The notes under the pieces were generated by a model that was given only the letters and a program-made list of their open reading frames with translations, was not told where the DNA came from and searched no databases. A stretch of DNA of 64,000 nt, from NCBI RefSeq assembly GCF_016859285.1, contig NC_053415.1:16997001-17061000 (forward strand), written 5' to 3'. Both the position numbers and the translations under genes were made by a program. Positions 1-13,700 of this stretch are shown here, piece after piece; the stretch's first letter is position 1; each line of letters starts with the position of its first letter. The DNA is from Xiphias gladius (taxonomy: Eukaryota > Chordata > Actinopteri > Istiophoriformes > Xiphiidae).

Positions 1-1195
1 ACTCTTTCTATTTTTTGCTTGTGTTGGAAGTCGCGGCAGTTCATTGTAAAACGTCAGAATTTACTGAGATCTAAGCATGTACAAAAGAACTCAAATAAAG
101 CCAGTTTGCTGATGAAATGTTATTGTGTCTAAAAACAAGGCAGAGAAGTGTACTGATGAATGAATGAATGAATTATCACAAATTAGTAAAAATGTTATAT
201 TTCATTTTATATGTAAATAATAGAATAGTAAATTTGTGGTGCTTTGACTCGAAGAATTTGTGAAGAAAAAAGAAATTTTTGATTTTATCCGTGGTTACTA
301 AGAAATGTGTTATTATGGTCAAGTTTAATTATCAAAAGCACAAAAGCAATGTGAATATTAAGGTCTGCATATGTTTCTTGTTCTCTTGATGTTCCGTGTT
401 ACATTAGTCAAAATTCAGATACTATACAAATTAATTTAACTGTGTTAAATCCCTGTTTGAAAAAAAAAAAACGGAGTTATTCCAAATAATAGAACAAATG
501 GCTGGCTGAATAAAATATTTAGACGTTTTCAGTTTCTACTTAAACTGAACTTCTCAGCTGACAAAAGCGCTGGTACTGTAAAATATATTTTAAAAAGACA
601 CTTTGTTTAATTAAAAATAAATAATAACAACTGCTTCATGATGCCCAGATGAGAATAGAGATTTACGAGATTAATAGGGATTTCGACACAGTTTCCAAGT
701 GTCTGTAGATAAACAGTATTGCGAAAAGAGAAGTAGATCTAATGGGAACTTTTGTTGTTTTTTTCTTATCCCCTGTAAATTTAATGTTGTACCACGTCTG
801 CTGGTTGTATAAAGGGAAATACTTGCACTTGACCCATAATAATTTTATTCCGTCAGCTTGGTTCGGAGTTCTTCTGCCCCTAGTGGCCAAAAATGAACTA
901 ATACAGCTTTAACAAACTGGATAGACCAACTGGACCATTGGTGACTTTAACTGTAAACAACCTTTTAAAAGTAGCTGATGATCATAATAAGGGTCGCTAA
1001 TGTATCATTTGGGTCCGATCATAGAAAATGACTACAGGAGGCAGACGAAATCATCCTATGTAAGACCAGGGTGGCTGATAATGTGTCGGTGACCGACACA
1101 CACACAGTGCCAGTCAAAATAATCCAGGCACCCATAAGGTTTCTTGCAAAATGCATTTGGAGGAACCATTCAGTAATACATGAACGTGATTTTTA
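1..1195. other. Upstream flank, no gene seen
   Basis: AT-rich non-coding DNA upstream of fstl1. I see no convincing exon, RNA gene or recognisable transposon. It holds short homopolymer runs and a small GAATGAATGAAT-type repeat near 160. Promoter-distal elements of fstl1 could lie here but nothing in the sequence demonstrates that. Confidence 0.5.
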
Positions 1196-1199
1196 GGAG

Positions 1200-1455
1200 A
1201 CCGTGGTTGCACACACTTTCTCCGGTGCCCTCCCTCCTCCACTCTTCTCCAAACGTCCCCTAAGACTCCAGACGTTTTCATTGGCCGCGGCGGTGAGAGA
1301 GGAGGAGGAGAGGCTGACGGACTGGCACGAATTCCTCAGCGCTCCTCAAATTTCTTGAAATCGCGGACCTCCTGCTAGACTCCGTCCCGACAAACATCCA
1401 GACCAGCTCCCACCCTCCGAACAGATTTCCCGAGCGGAGCAGCTTCTCCAAAATG
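1200..1455 (+). promoter_or_regulatory. fstl1: fstl1 promoter and probable first exon
   Basis: This stretch is richer in GC and CpG than its surroundings and carries an inverted CCAAT box (ATTGG at 1280-1284). A good splice donor (ATG|GTAACG) follows position 1455, and a matching acceptor (TGTCCAG) lies at 1573-1579, just before the first ATG of the next exon. It therefore looks like the 5' UTR exon of fstl1 with a short 124-bp intron. The transcription start is not defined by the sequence. The last three exon bases are themselves ATG, so translation might begin here (see findings). Confidence 0.5.
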
Positions 1456-1579
1456 GTAACGTAGAACACCGAAAGTAGGATTTTCCACAAGTTTCCTCAG
1501 CCTGCTAAGGAGCTGGTGCGGAAACGGATGGAGATGTTCTTTCTTTACTAAACCTTACTTTCTCCCTTTTTATGTCCAG

Positions 1580-1636
1580 ATGTTGCGAAGTGTCGCTGTG
1601 CTCCTTCTGCTGTCCCTGGCTCTCTGTAACGCCGAG
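1580..1636 (+). CDS. fstl1: fstl1 coding exon 1 (signal peptide)
   Basis: It encodes residues 1-19, [19 protein letters not shown]: a basic residue followed by a leucine-rich hydrophobic core, a typical signal peptide. Acceptor AG at 1578-1579 and donor GTAAGT after 1636, phase 0. I chose this ATG because it is the first codon of the exon and gives a complete signal peptide. Confidence 0.9.
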
Positions 1637-4634
1637 GTAAGTTGGGCTCAGGCGGCTTCATTTCTGCTCTTATAGTGAAATCCTTTTTGTTGTGCGGTTT
1701 GAAAATCGCACCCAATGTTTCCTCACATGTGTACTAAACGCTGTACTGTGCGCCTGGAGTGACATTAACGCACAGCAGCTTTGTTCACAAAGCCAAACCA
1801 GCTAGAGCACATCTGGAACCAGTCAGTCTATTATCTGACACAACACGGTGCTGTGGTGAAAACGAGCCATTTACAGCTTGGGTTTTCAGGACTGTACAGA
1901 GTCTATAGCTTGTTATGGTATTTATCTTATTAAGGAGAACCAATTATACCATTATTGTTGGCACTCTGCCATATTATGAGCTTCATTATGGAGACAATCA
2001 AGCTCACAGTTGAACTAAATTGCCATCGGGAGAGTTCCTTTCAACAGGGACATCATTCTGATAGCTAAAAATCCTTTTTTGTTTTGTGGTCTGTGAAGTG
2101 AAACAAACACCAACATTTGCATCCTTGCTGGACCACACACAAAGAAATACTCCTCATAGTTCCTAGTCTCAGTTTTTTTTTTTTTGTAGAGTTGAGAAGT
2201 TAACAGCACAGCAAAAGCTTTGGAGGAGAGTGACAGACAGCTGTGAAAAGAAAAGAAGGGAGGGCTAGTGTCTGTGTATACCCCACAAGCCCTACAGGCC
2301 TTTAGGGGTTTGATGGCCCTCATCACCAATATTGTTGAATGCTCTGGTGCAAAACTCTCCGCCAACTGGCGTCCGCTCTAATGGCATACAAACACCATGT
2401 TTGGATGGCCAGTCAGAGAGCATGTGTGTTTGTCTGTGTGCTCAGGGGTGGTGAGTGTGCTCAAGGGTTGGGAGAATACTCACCTTATGGGTCTCACACT
2501 GCAGCGCTAAGTAGTCCAACCTCTGAGTAAACACAGAGATAATGTGCTGTTCAGTTAGCTGGTCTCATGGCACACGGGGATGACCAACTCAAATAACACA
2601 GAATACATAAAGTTTCGGCGCTTCAGCACAGGAATAGTTCAACACGTTGGGAAATTTGTTAATTTTGTTTGTTAAGAAGGTTGTTGAGAAGGTTGATACC
2701 ACTCTCATGACTGTGTGGTAAATATAAAGCTACAGCCAGCGGCCAGTTAGCTTAGCTTAACATAAAGAAACAGCCGTTTCATATTCACTGTACAGACAAG
2801 ACAGTTTTATCAATCATCTCATCTAGACCTGGGTTAGAAACAGATTAAGTGTATTCCCCAAATTGCCAAACTATGCCTTTAAGAAGCAGAAACACACATA
2901 AACATAGCAGGTGGTGTTTGATGGGCTTAACCTCAACGGACACAGCTGTTGAACACCTGGCTTTGTGTTGACTCCTCTGTTGACCTGCACAACAGTTACA
3001 AGCTGAGGAAATAAACAGGGAACTGACTTCCTTTCATTTTTTTCCAGATTAGCTGTAGCCTAATTCGAGGACAGATTTTTTTTCAAACACTTACTGCTCC
3101 GGCAACTTAGTCTATCTTTCTATCTTGATCAACTGCCACAACATCACTCATAGGCTGACATGCAGGCCCTCCCAGCTGACTTTCCACTGCCCTCCCTACC
3201 TTTGCTGGCTGGAAAATGTGCTATTGTGTGCATCTTTATTGGATTCATGGCCCATGCAATCTGTGAGGTATGGCATGGTGAAGACAGAGCACACAGCAGA
3301 GTCTGTTGAGTGTCCCCATTAAGTTAATGGGGAGGTATTAGAAAGGCATGTATTCTCCAAAGGTAATTACCCTGATAACATATGGTCTGTTGACTGGCTG
3401 TGAGAAGCGCCTGAACTGGCATACCAGTGAGCTGTCTAAAGGAGGTCAACAAGTTGGAGCAAAGCTCCAGTAGCTAATCTGATGAGACTTCAGGGTGTGT
3501 AGTTAGGTTGTGTTTAGGTGATCGGATGTATGTTAAAATGACTGTATACACAACATAAAAGAGATCCATGAAAACAGGAATCTTTGTGTGTGAATTGATG
3601 TTTTTATATTCTGGTAAGACTGTAGGCTCTTAAAATCTGGATGCTAACTCCTGATTTATTATGAAGGAGAATGCCCGCCTGCCTCCTGAGGGGAGAAATT
3701 GCAGTGTTTGAAGATAAGCGGCTCAGAGATGTAGTGTGGCAGGGGTTTGCCAGGGTCAAGACTCTGTGTGGAAAACTCTGTGTTGGCGTGTGCAGGCTGG
3801 AAAACGAGATATGTATCTTGTGAATAAATATTGATGTTTTACTCAAACACACCGGGAGCTTGATATGCAAAGGAGGTCCAGATGCAGGTATAGTGAAAGT
3901 CCTAAGAGTTTACAGCCTCAGGGGACATGTGCACACACACACACTCGCATATAAACAGCAAAAGAAGAGTGTTTATTTCTGTTTTTATGGCATGCAATGT
4001 TTATTGCATCAACTGGGGGGGCAGGGTGGAATGACATAGTGGTTAATTTACTTATCGGCGCCGGGTCTGGATCTGGAGTACAAGAGCTGAGAGGATCAAG
4101 AAGACAGGCTGAAAAGAAGAAGATGACGACGATTCTCTTGTTGAGACCTTGGATCTGTAGCAGGCGCTGATCGAGCCACGGCCACTCGGGCACCCCGCCA
4201 TGTCGCCATGTTGATGCCTGTTCTCCCTCATTCAAGGTGGGCTAAAAATATCAGCCCAGGTGGAGGAAACATGAGCTTGAGGGGACGCTGTGTCCTCTGT
4301 CTATATCAGCCTGCTCTAATTACTGTAGCTCAACATCCAGTCATGGATCCTGTGCATTCCTCCTGATTGTAGAGGGAGGTGAGATAGAGTGATGTAAAAC
4401 AGAGAGGCGATGGAGCCACAGTCATGCAATTATAGCAGGGGAGACTGGGGTTAGGTAAGTCTTGGCTGTGTAGTGAGGAAAGGAAGGAGTGGGGTGTACT
4501 GTGTTTCATGTCCCTGCAGTGTGTTTTCTTCACTCTTGGCTTGGCTTAAAAGGAGTCCTCATTTAGCTTACCAGCTGTACTGGTATCTTATCATTACCAG
4601 CACTCTGTACTCAAAGGCACTACACACATAAATT

Positions 4635-4716
<82 letters not shown>

Positions 4717-7700
4717 TGACAAGGAGCAGTACTAAAGTCTACTCAAAGGGGCCGTGAGTAAGAGATAATTAATATGTAACATACTAACATGCACACTCAA
4801 AGTTAGGGAGTTGAAACCATATAGGTAGCCTGGCTTAAATGTGTTCACTGAGCAACCTAAAGAGGACTCAGAGATGCCAGCTGAATGCAGGTTATAAAGG
4901 ACAACAGTCTCCCATTGTTTCCCACTTCTCCTCTCACAACCAGAGGCAGTAAATCAACATCACTAGTGCGATGTGTTAAAAAAAACAGTTTGGATTCCAA
5001 GGATAGGTCACTTCACTTTAGTTCAAAGTGACCCAGACATGTCACAGAGTTTTCTGATAAGATAAACTGGTAAGGAAATTGTATACCACCCATTTACTTC
5101 CACCAGGGATCATCCTGCGTCCCACTGGCAGTGCAGATGGTGCATCTTGAGATCAGTTCCTGCATGTGAAATGCAGTTTGCTTGGCGTAAAAGAGGTCAC
5201 CGTTGGATGAGGGATTAACTTGCAACAATTGTGCTCTTTGATGGTCATTATAAAACCTAGCGTTAAGCAGAATGCCACTTCAAAGTGGCTCACTTACACT
5301 GTTGTAACTCTATAGTCGATTGTGCAATAAATTTTATTTTCTTGTAATGTGTGTGGCCTGAGATAGATGGTATAATACAGATACAGATATAATACAGCTG
5401 CAAGAAAAATGTAAGTGTGTTTAGCATTTGAAAAAAAGCACATACCGTCTTGTGTGTTGTATTATCCAACCAGCAGTGTAGTTGTTTTACAGAAATAAAA
5501 CAACAAGGCTACACTTAATATAATGTTTCAGTTTCTGAGTGTTTCAGTAATGTTGGCTGTCAATTTCGTTTCTCTTTTTTAGAAACAATAAGTTGATTAG
5601 TCAATTGACAGAAAAATAATCTGCACCTATTTTGCTTTTCCAGCTAAAATGCCAAACATTTCCATGTGTCAGCCTCTGTGTTGTTTGGATTTGCTGCTTT
5701 TGTTTGTCCTATGTGATACTAACCTGAATATTAGGTTTGTGCCTGATGAGACAGCGATGGACATTTTTCACTTTTTTCTAAAATTTTATTTGTTTAAACA
5801 ATTACCCAAGAAAATGACCCACAGATTGTTTGATAATGTAAATAATCATTAGTCGCAGCCCTGGTCTTTTTCAATTTAAATGATCAGGATCAGATTCTTT
5901 TTATAGGAAATATATACTCAGCGAGCACTTTATTAGGAACACCATCCTAATACTGGGTAGGGCCTCCCTTTGCTCTCGTAACAGCCTTAGTTCTTCATGG
6001 CATTGATTCATCAAGATGTTGGAAACATTGCTTTGAGATTCAGGTCCATGTTGAAATAATGGCATCACATAATTTCTGCTGATTTGTCAGCATGCTGCCA
6101 GTCTCCTGTTCTACCACACCCCAAAGGCGTTCTATAGCTATTTGCTTTTTGACGTGGTGCATCATCATGCTGGAAGTAGCCGGTTGAAGTTGGTAAATTG
6201 TGGCCATAAAGGGATGCACATGGTCAGCAACAATACTCAGACAGACTGTAGCATTAAAGCGATGATTAATTAGTATTAAGGGGCCCAAAGTGTGGCAAGA
6301 AAATATTTCCCACACCATTACACCACCACAACCATGGACCCAGCCTGCCTTATGTCAACAGTCCAGGCTGGGTCCATGGATTCATGACGTTGATGCTAAA
6401 TTCTGACTCTACCATCTGTGTGTCTCGGCAGAAAATCCAGACTAATCAGACCAAGCTATGTTTTTCTGCTCACACCCATTTATGTGAGGCATTGGCCGAT
6501 ATGTGTCTCATGCCTATGTCTTGTGTAAGTGTCTTGACATGGAATAGTGCAGGTCATCAGGTTTTGTGTAAAAGACTTCAACAGAAGTCAGCCTCACATT
6601 GGGAAAAATGTGTTGATCACAAGTCCTCAGGGAACATAGATCTGTTTAATTTGATCAACGCACTGAGCTGGTGAGCCACTCCCATCAAACTATATTATTG
6701 TTTGAGCAGATATTTTCATTCCTGATCTTTGGGAGCAGTAACAAAAAAAGCTAAGCTTCCACTTACTAGGCTTTCTGAACTTTCAGCCACACATTGCGGT
6801 CTTCATTTAGCAAATGGACATGTCATTCTAAGAGCCGAGGTTATTTTTTAAAAACATTTTATTGTTGCTTTAGTGTCTTATGGTAAAAGATATAAAGCAG
6901 AACATCCTATGTGACTGTGATTGTCCTAGAGCCAAATTCAAAGTAGAAGTATCAACAGTTACATGGACAAGTGCCATGAATTAATGTGATCACTGAGTTC
7001 TTACGACAGACTTACAATAGACACTGAATTACAAGTAACAATTATTTCCATTATCAATTAATCTGTTGATTATTCTCTCAATTAATTAATAAATAATTTT
7101 GTCTATAAATGTCAAAGAATAGTGAAAAATTAACATTATATTAACATGATATAATTTCCCAAAGCCGGAAGTGAAATATTGCTTATTTTATCAGACCAAC
7201 AGTCCGAATATATTCAGTTTACTGTTATACATGAGAAAGAAAAGCAAAAAGTCCTCACTCTTGAGAAGCTGGAGGTAGTTAATACTTTATGTTTGAAAAA
7301 ATTGATTATTAAAGTAGTTTTTGATTCATTTTCTTAGGATCTGGCGATCAGCTCATTGATTAATCACCGCAGTACCCTATCTGAGACAATAAAGGTTCTG
7401 GAAACATACATGTTTGCAGTTCAGCTGACTTGAAATGGCTGCAAAGCCTAATCACATCCTGGAGTCTGTAAATGGGCCTTTTCCTTCAACAAACATGCTC
7501 TAGCCGTTAGCCCCAATACTGGCCTCAAAGAGGGAGCAGAGAAGAGGGCAGGGAATCTGCTCATTCCCCTGGCCTGAGCCTTGAATGGGCCCTCCCTCCC
7601 TCTTTCCCTCTCTTCCTCCCTCCTTTCCTCTCTGGCAGTGGAAAAATGCCCAGAACAGAGCACGGGTGGGGGATAGGAGAGAGAAAAGTAACCAAGTGGG

Positions 7701-10700
7701 CAGAGAGAGAGAAAGTTAGCAAAGGGAAGATTTGGGGGCAATGGCAAAGGTTATTGGGTCAAGGATGAAAAGGGAAGGGTGTAAAACAGAGGATTGGATG
7801 GATAGAGGTTGGACAAATGTCCCATGGGATTGATGTGGGTCAGGTGGTGGGGACAGGGGACAGTTTTGTCCCAGCAGTGTGACAACAGGGTGAACAGGGG
7901 AGGGGAGGCCGGGGGGTGGTACTGTGTTCATCGCATTTTATGTTCTATGGTGACGTTTTAACTGCTAGCAGATGTGGCTCTGCTCAGACCATGGCTTATT
8001 TCCTGCTTTTCTTTAGTCTGTCTCTATCTTTCTCTTGCTCTCTTACTTTCTCCGTGTTTTCCTCTGTCACTTTCTCCCTCTTCCTTCCTGCCTTTCTTTC
8101 TTTTTCTCCATCTCTTTCTGTCTGCCTTTCTTTCTTTTGTTTCTCCTTCTTGTCGTTTCTTACAGGGTGTAGTTGCTACATTTCAGCTCTTGAACATGGA
8201 GGCTGGTGGGTGTAAAATTAGAGGCTGCAGACTGGGGTGACATCATCCCATCCGTTGGTGCATTCCTTTCACACTGAATAAGAAACAGGGAGAATAACAA
8301 CAGGCAGATCAGTGTAAACTGGTCGTTACCCAGGGTCCCTTTGTTTCTGCAGGTTTAATCTCTGACCTGGCCCCCCTGAGGGTGTTTGAGACCACCCATA
8401 GAGACATTACAAAGTGCTCAAACCTTATAACACACTCAAATTAGTCTTAATTTGGCCTCATTACTCCAAGGACACATCCTTCCGATTCCACTATCAACTC
8501 GCTGTCATATACATCCATGATATACTAACCAGGCATTTCAGTTCAAAGGAAGCATGTCAGTAGATTGTGTCATTTTGGGGGTTGAATGTGTGTTTCTCTG
8601 TGGATTACTTTACTGTATGTCTGATCTCAGGAGGCTGTCGAGCACAGAAGAAATTAGACTGAACCTGATTTGATATGAATGAGGATACAGTTGAACAGAT
8701 TCAGAAGGAAGAAAAGGCTAGAGAGTTTCAGAATGGAGGAACTTGAATTATTGAGGGCGCAGCAGCTTTCTGTAATGACTCAAAGCCGAAACTGATGACG
8801 GTCTGTGATGTTTCTCCCCTGTGCGATGGATTTATCCACAAGCTCACATATATACATATACCTTAAGGGGGGAAACTGGATCATAGTTAACTTATAGTGC
8901 GCGGAGTGACAGTGGTTCTCATTCTTCTATGGCTCTACGTCTCTTCTGGTAAGGCCTCGTTAGAGGCCAAGAGAAGTGAGAGGGAGGTTGAAGAGATGAG
9001 CTGTTCAATTTGTGCCCTGCCTGTCCTCTTTGCTCCTGGCATGAGCCCACATCTTATAATGCTTAAGAGTGTTGGGCAATCTGGAGCTGAAGAGACAACA
9101 ACAGAAAAAGCAGGAATTGCTGGAGAGGGGGAGAGCAGGGGCACTTCTCTGACCTAGATACTGAGGAGACTTTGGCTCAAGATGAACTCTGTCGGACCCC
9201 AGCTGAGGCACAGCATAGCTCAGGAATGTACCTCCCTACCTTCTCATTCTCCCGATTCCGTCTCTTGTCTACAGCCCTTGCCTTCACATCTCGTTTTGCC
9301 CCCATTATTTCACCTCAGTGTCATTAAAACCTGTTTGTAAAACATTGGGTTGCACCCTAAGGTTTTGAGGGTGAAGTTGCCTTGCTGTGCGTGCATTTGT
9401 CTGTCCATCTGTCGGTCCGAGTGTGGAGTTACTGTAGGTAAGAAACACACAATATCAGTGTTGTTCAGCTTTTAATAACATGATGTTTGACACAAATCAA
9501 AATATGTTAATACGTGTTAATACGTGCGGTTAAAGATGAATCTCTCTCTCATGTCTGTAAAGTAGATATGAAGTTACAGGCAGCAGCTTAGCTTAGCATA
9601 AAGAGTGGAAACAGGGGGAAATAGTTAGCCTAGCTTTGTCTAAAGGTAACAAAATCCACCTACCAAGTACAAAACTATTTCTTTACCAAGCACAGGACTT
9701 CCTGGCACATAGCCCCACTTAAAGCTACAAGTTGTCATTTAATTCTTTGGTTTTTGTACAGACAAAATGTCAAACTATTCCTTTAATACTTGGGTGCACA
9801 TTGTATCCCAGCAATTGTAAAGACAACCACATGCAATAATATGTTGAGTATTATCATTCTGTTTTGAGCACAAAGTTTTAAGTTTTGCTGATTATAATTG
9901 CCGACTGCAAAATCTCAAAAGGGAGACAGACTGATGCCTTCAGGCCACAGCTGGGAGCTCCAATGCCTGCCTTGACTTGACTGCTTCATCTGTTCATGTC
10001 AGCAACATTGTTATAGCTCCCTAATGACTTCTGGAATATCATTTCTTTGATAAATAACTGTGAGCTTCTTGGGGGAGGGGGTTAGTTACCAAATAAAAAA
10101 GATATGAGCAGTTTTTCAAATCTCATACTGTCATTTACGCTTTTCTCTTTTCTCAATTCATCAGTCATTATTTGGAAGTATTTTTCCCAGTCATTTACAA
10201 TTAAAACACTATTAACTGCTTTCATTCAGATTGTCCTTTTTTTATTCAGATTTATAGTCTTATGCTGTGACAAATCTGAGTGAGAGGTAGGTATGAGAAT
10301 GAAATTCTGAGCCTTTTTTCTTTTGTAGTACACACTGGAAATGTATACTAGCGACTAGATTAAATTGAAACATCATTACTTGTCCACCGACGAGGGTGAA
10401 AGGAGATATATCTTATGTTTTTTCAAGTTGTCAGATACCACAATATTTTATTCATGAAAACACACATCAGACTTACTGTACCTTAGGAAAAAGAAAAAAA
10501 TGTTTTTATCTTTTACAGTGAGTTGCAAGCTTGCTAGATAAGTCGAGTAAACCCAACACAACAACGTATGAATCCTAACTTTATGAAGCTTGTCACATTC
10601 AGTTTTTGTTGAAACTGTGTCATAAAGATGTTGATGCAACTCAGGCTGAATCACCTTTCATCTTTTTGTAATGCAGCACAAATCAACAACACCAGAAAGT

Positions 10701-13700
10701 ACAGCCTCCACAATGAGCATAACGCTGAATCTACACCTCTCAACCGATCTCAAGAAAAGCTCAATATGAAAAGGATTTGCTGTAGGGTTCTTGTATTGGA
10801 ATGCATTAAACTAATCTTTTTATGCCAAGTAAACTTATCAAGCTGATTAAAGTGATCATGATTTCGACAGAAATTCATATTCTTTTATAATTCATAAACA
10901 GAAAGGTTAAATTCAGTGTTTAATGCACTCATTTTTTTCAAGAAACATCCATTATGCTGTTTGTTATTGTGGCTGTACCCATTGCAGGGTGTTAACCAGC
11001 TGTAAATCAATGTTTTCTATGCTAATGGTGGGCAGAGCGCACTGTGGGAATGGATCCACGGTGGCTATAAAGTGACACCCACACCAGAGAAGCATTGATC
11101 GGTCTGCTAGATCAATGGTGCATCTTCAAGATGCACCCGCACACACAAACACTAATGCACAAACACAGAACATGCACACATAAGCGGATAGGCTCCATTA
11201 TTCATTCTGTTTTGTGTGTGTGTATGCGGGTAAGGACCCAGAGATGCAGAAAGAAAGATCGATAGATAGACAGATAGATGTTCGAAAGTGATTTTTTTAT
11301 GTTTTACTCGTGTGCAGATTTGGCTTTGCTGTTGTTAGACTGTCTTTGGAAAGAAGCTTTTTATTTCTTAATTTATTAACTGAAGCAAGAATACATTGCC
11401 CTTTAATTCTAGTGTGCCTCAGCATGGAGCCATTCAACACATGGCAGGGGTGAAGTTGACTTCTGAGTACACGCACAGCCCCACCTTTCCTATGTATCTC
11501 CACCATCTACCTGTTTCTCGCTTAATAGTCACTCTCTTAAAGGCCTGCACCTCTTACTCTTCCTCTCACTGCTCGTCTTATATTTTCCTCCATCGACTTC
11601 CACTTAGCTCTCCAAGGCTGGTCTTGGTTCACTGGAACATCTCTTGAAGCCATAAAAGGGTATGGCACTGGGAATAAGCTGACAAGAAAGAGAGAATTAC
11701 AGCATAGCAGAAATTAAAGAACAATAGACTTGAATTGTGAGGCACCACGCAGCGATAGAAAAATGAAAATGATGCACTTAGGGGTGTATGAAAAATAATT
11801 CAAATAGTTCAATCTTATTTAAGCTTTTAAATTATTTTAACCTCCTGACAAAAAGATAGAAACTCTAAAAAATGGGGGGGGGGGGGGCAGGAGACGAGAA
11901 AAATGAGCTGTGAAATGTGTGTATATGCATCAGTAATATGCTTGAGGCAGCTTTTCATTTGAAAGGCTCTGTTTAATCTGTTATGATTCACCAGTCACTC
12001 ATCGGAACTCTGGCTTCTTTGATTGGTTTTTAAATGGGAGAGAAAGAAAATAAGGCCGCATTTGTTGGCTGAAAAATGTATGTCATTTAAGTAGGACAGT
12101 CACAGTGGGTTTGTTTGTTTTTGTTTGTGCTGAGTTTGTACATTTTTTCTAATGTCTGCTCTATTGGTGATTTGGTTAATGAGCGTGTTTACATGCACTG
12201 CACTATCTCAGTCATCGTGCTGTTTCTGGAGAATCCATGTGTTTGAGCATGTTAACGTTATATCTTGGTTTCTGAAGCCTGGATAAGAAAAACATATTAA
12301 GTATTGAACTTCAGTGGAGCTGGTAGATGGATTTGGTTTTTATGCTAAGCTAAGAGAACCGGCTGCTTTTGTCATTTAACTCTCACAAAGAAAGCAAAGA
12401 TGCGTTCTCCCGAAATGTCAAAGTTAAGCCCAGCAGAGTTAGGTATCATACAGATGATCAAAAACCTGGATATTGTTATATTCATATATACATATGGGTA
12501 AATAGCAACCTTTCTCTATATTGCACGTAAATGCCACATCCTGAATTCTGATCAAAACCATGTAATTGTTCTCAGTGATGGTGCCCTTAATGGTGCATGA
12601 CTGCCCACTCCCATACATAGTAACAATGAAGGCTCCAAGCTAAACAGACATGATTTATGACCTCATAAGGTTGATCGGCTACAGCTCCAATATTCAGCCT
12701 AACTTATCTGGCTTCTTGAGGGCTGATTGGGTCGCATTGCAGTCGCTCTGTTCATTGTTTTCTACAGTCTTGTGTTGTATGGCTTTGTCGATCATAAAAT
12801 CTGAACAGCACACTCGGCTTTGGTCTCATTATGGGACTTGCCTCCATTTGCCTCATTTGATTGACACTTCTGTGATCTTGCCACAACAGGGGCCTATGCA
12901 TGCCCTCACCATAGCAACAATCCACTTGAATCAGCAGGAAAAAGAAGGGCCTTCTGCCTCGGTATTCATTAGCTAAATGTCAGCAATCCTCTGTTGGTTC
13001 TACTCAAACAGAAATGGAAAGACAGAGCTCTTCGTTTATACCAGATTCATTTAAGGAGCCCGGCCATTATTCATGTTCTCATTGGAGGCTTCTACAGGTT
13101 TCAACAGGCGTCTAGCCCATCTGTGTCTAACAAACTGAATTGTCCAACATGCTCAAGGCCACAGGGAATGCTTTGAAGATTTTCCATGACCTCAACTTTG
13201 GAGTGCAAGTGTGCGTGCGTGTGTATTTAACTCATGCATAGAAATGAAGTGAAACATACAATCCCCCTCCTATCACCAGTTTTGAGTTAAAGCTGCTATA
13301 GTGTAGTGATAACCCCCCTTCCCTGCATCCATCTTGTTATATTCTATCATTAGAGAGCTTGCGAGAGTTTGGTCACGAGAATCCACCTTCATTTTAACCT
13401 ACATACCAGACACTGCACGCACAAACACATTCAGACGCTTGAAAGCCAACTCACGTGCAGTCATACACAGAAGGCCAACTTTCTGTCTCGCTCTTACAGG
13501 AAACAGTGACTTAAGGAGGAGGAGGGGAGTCTGGAGAAACAGGGAGGAGAAAAGATTTCACAGAGCATGGGAATGGGCCCAAAGGAAAACACAGCTCAGA
13601 CTCCAGATGTTGAAACACCCTGTACGCAAACGCAAACCCAAATACACAAATACAAATAAACCCACACATATACAAAGATACACAGATAGGAAAAGGTGGA

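Noticed and set aside
4638-4714. CRISPR-like array or telomeric tract
   Set aside because: Simple CA dinucleotide without spacers; the window is a vertebrate nuclear genome.
7916-8240. Two overlapping serine/phenylalanine/leucine-rich open frames
   Set aside because: They are translations of a CT-rich low-complexity tract.
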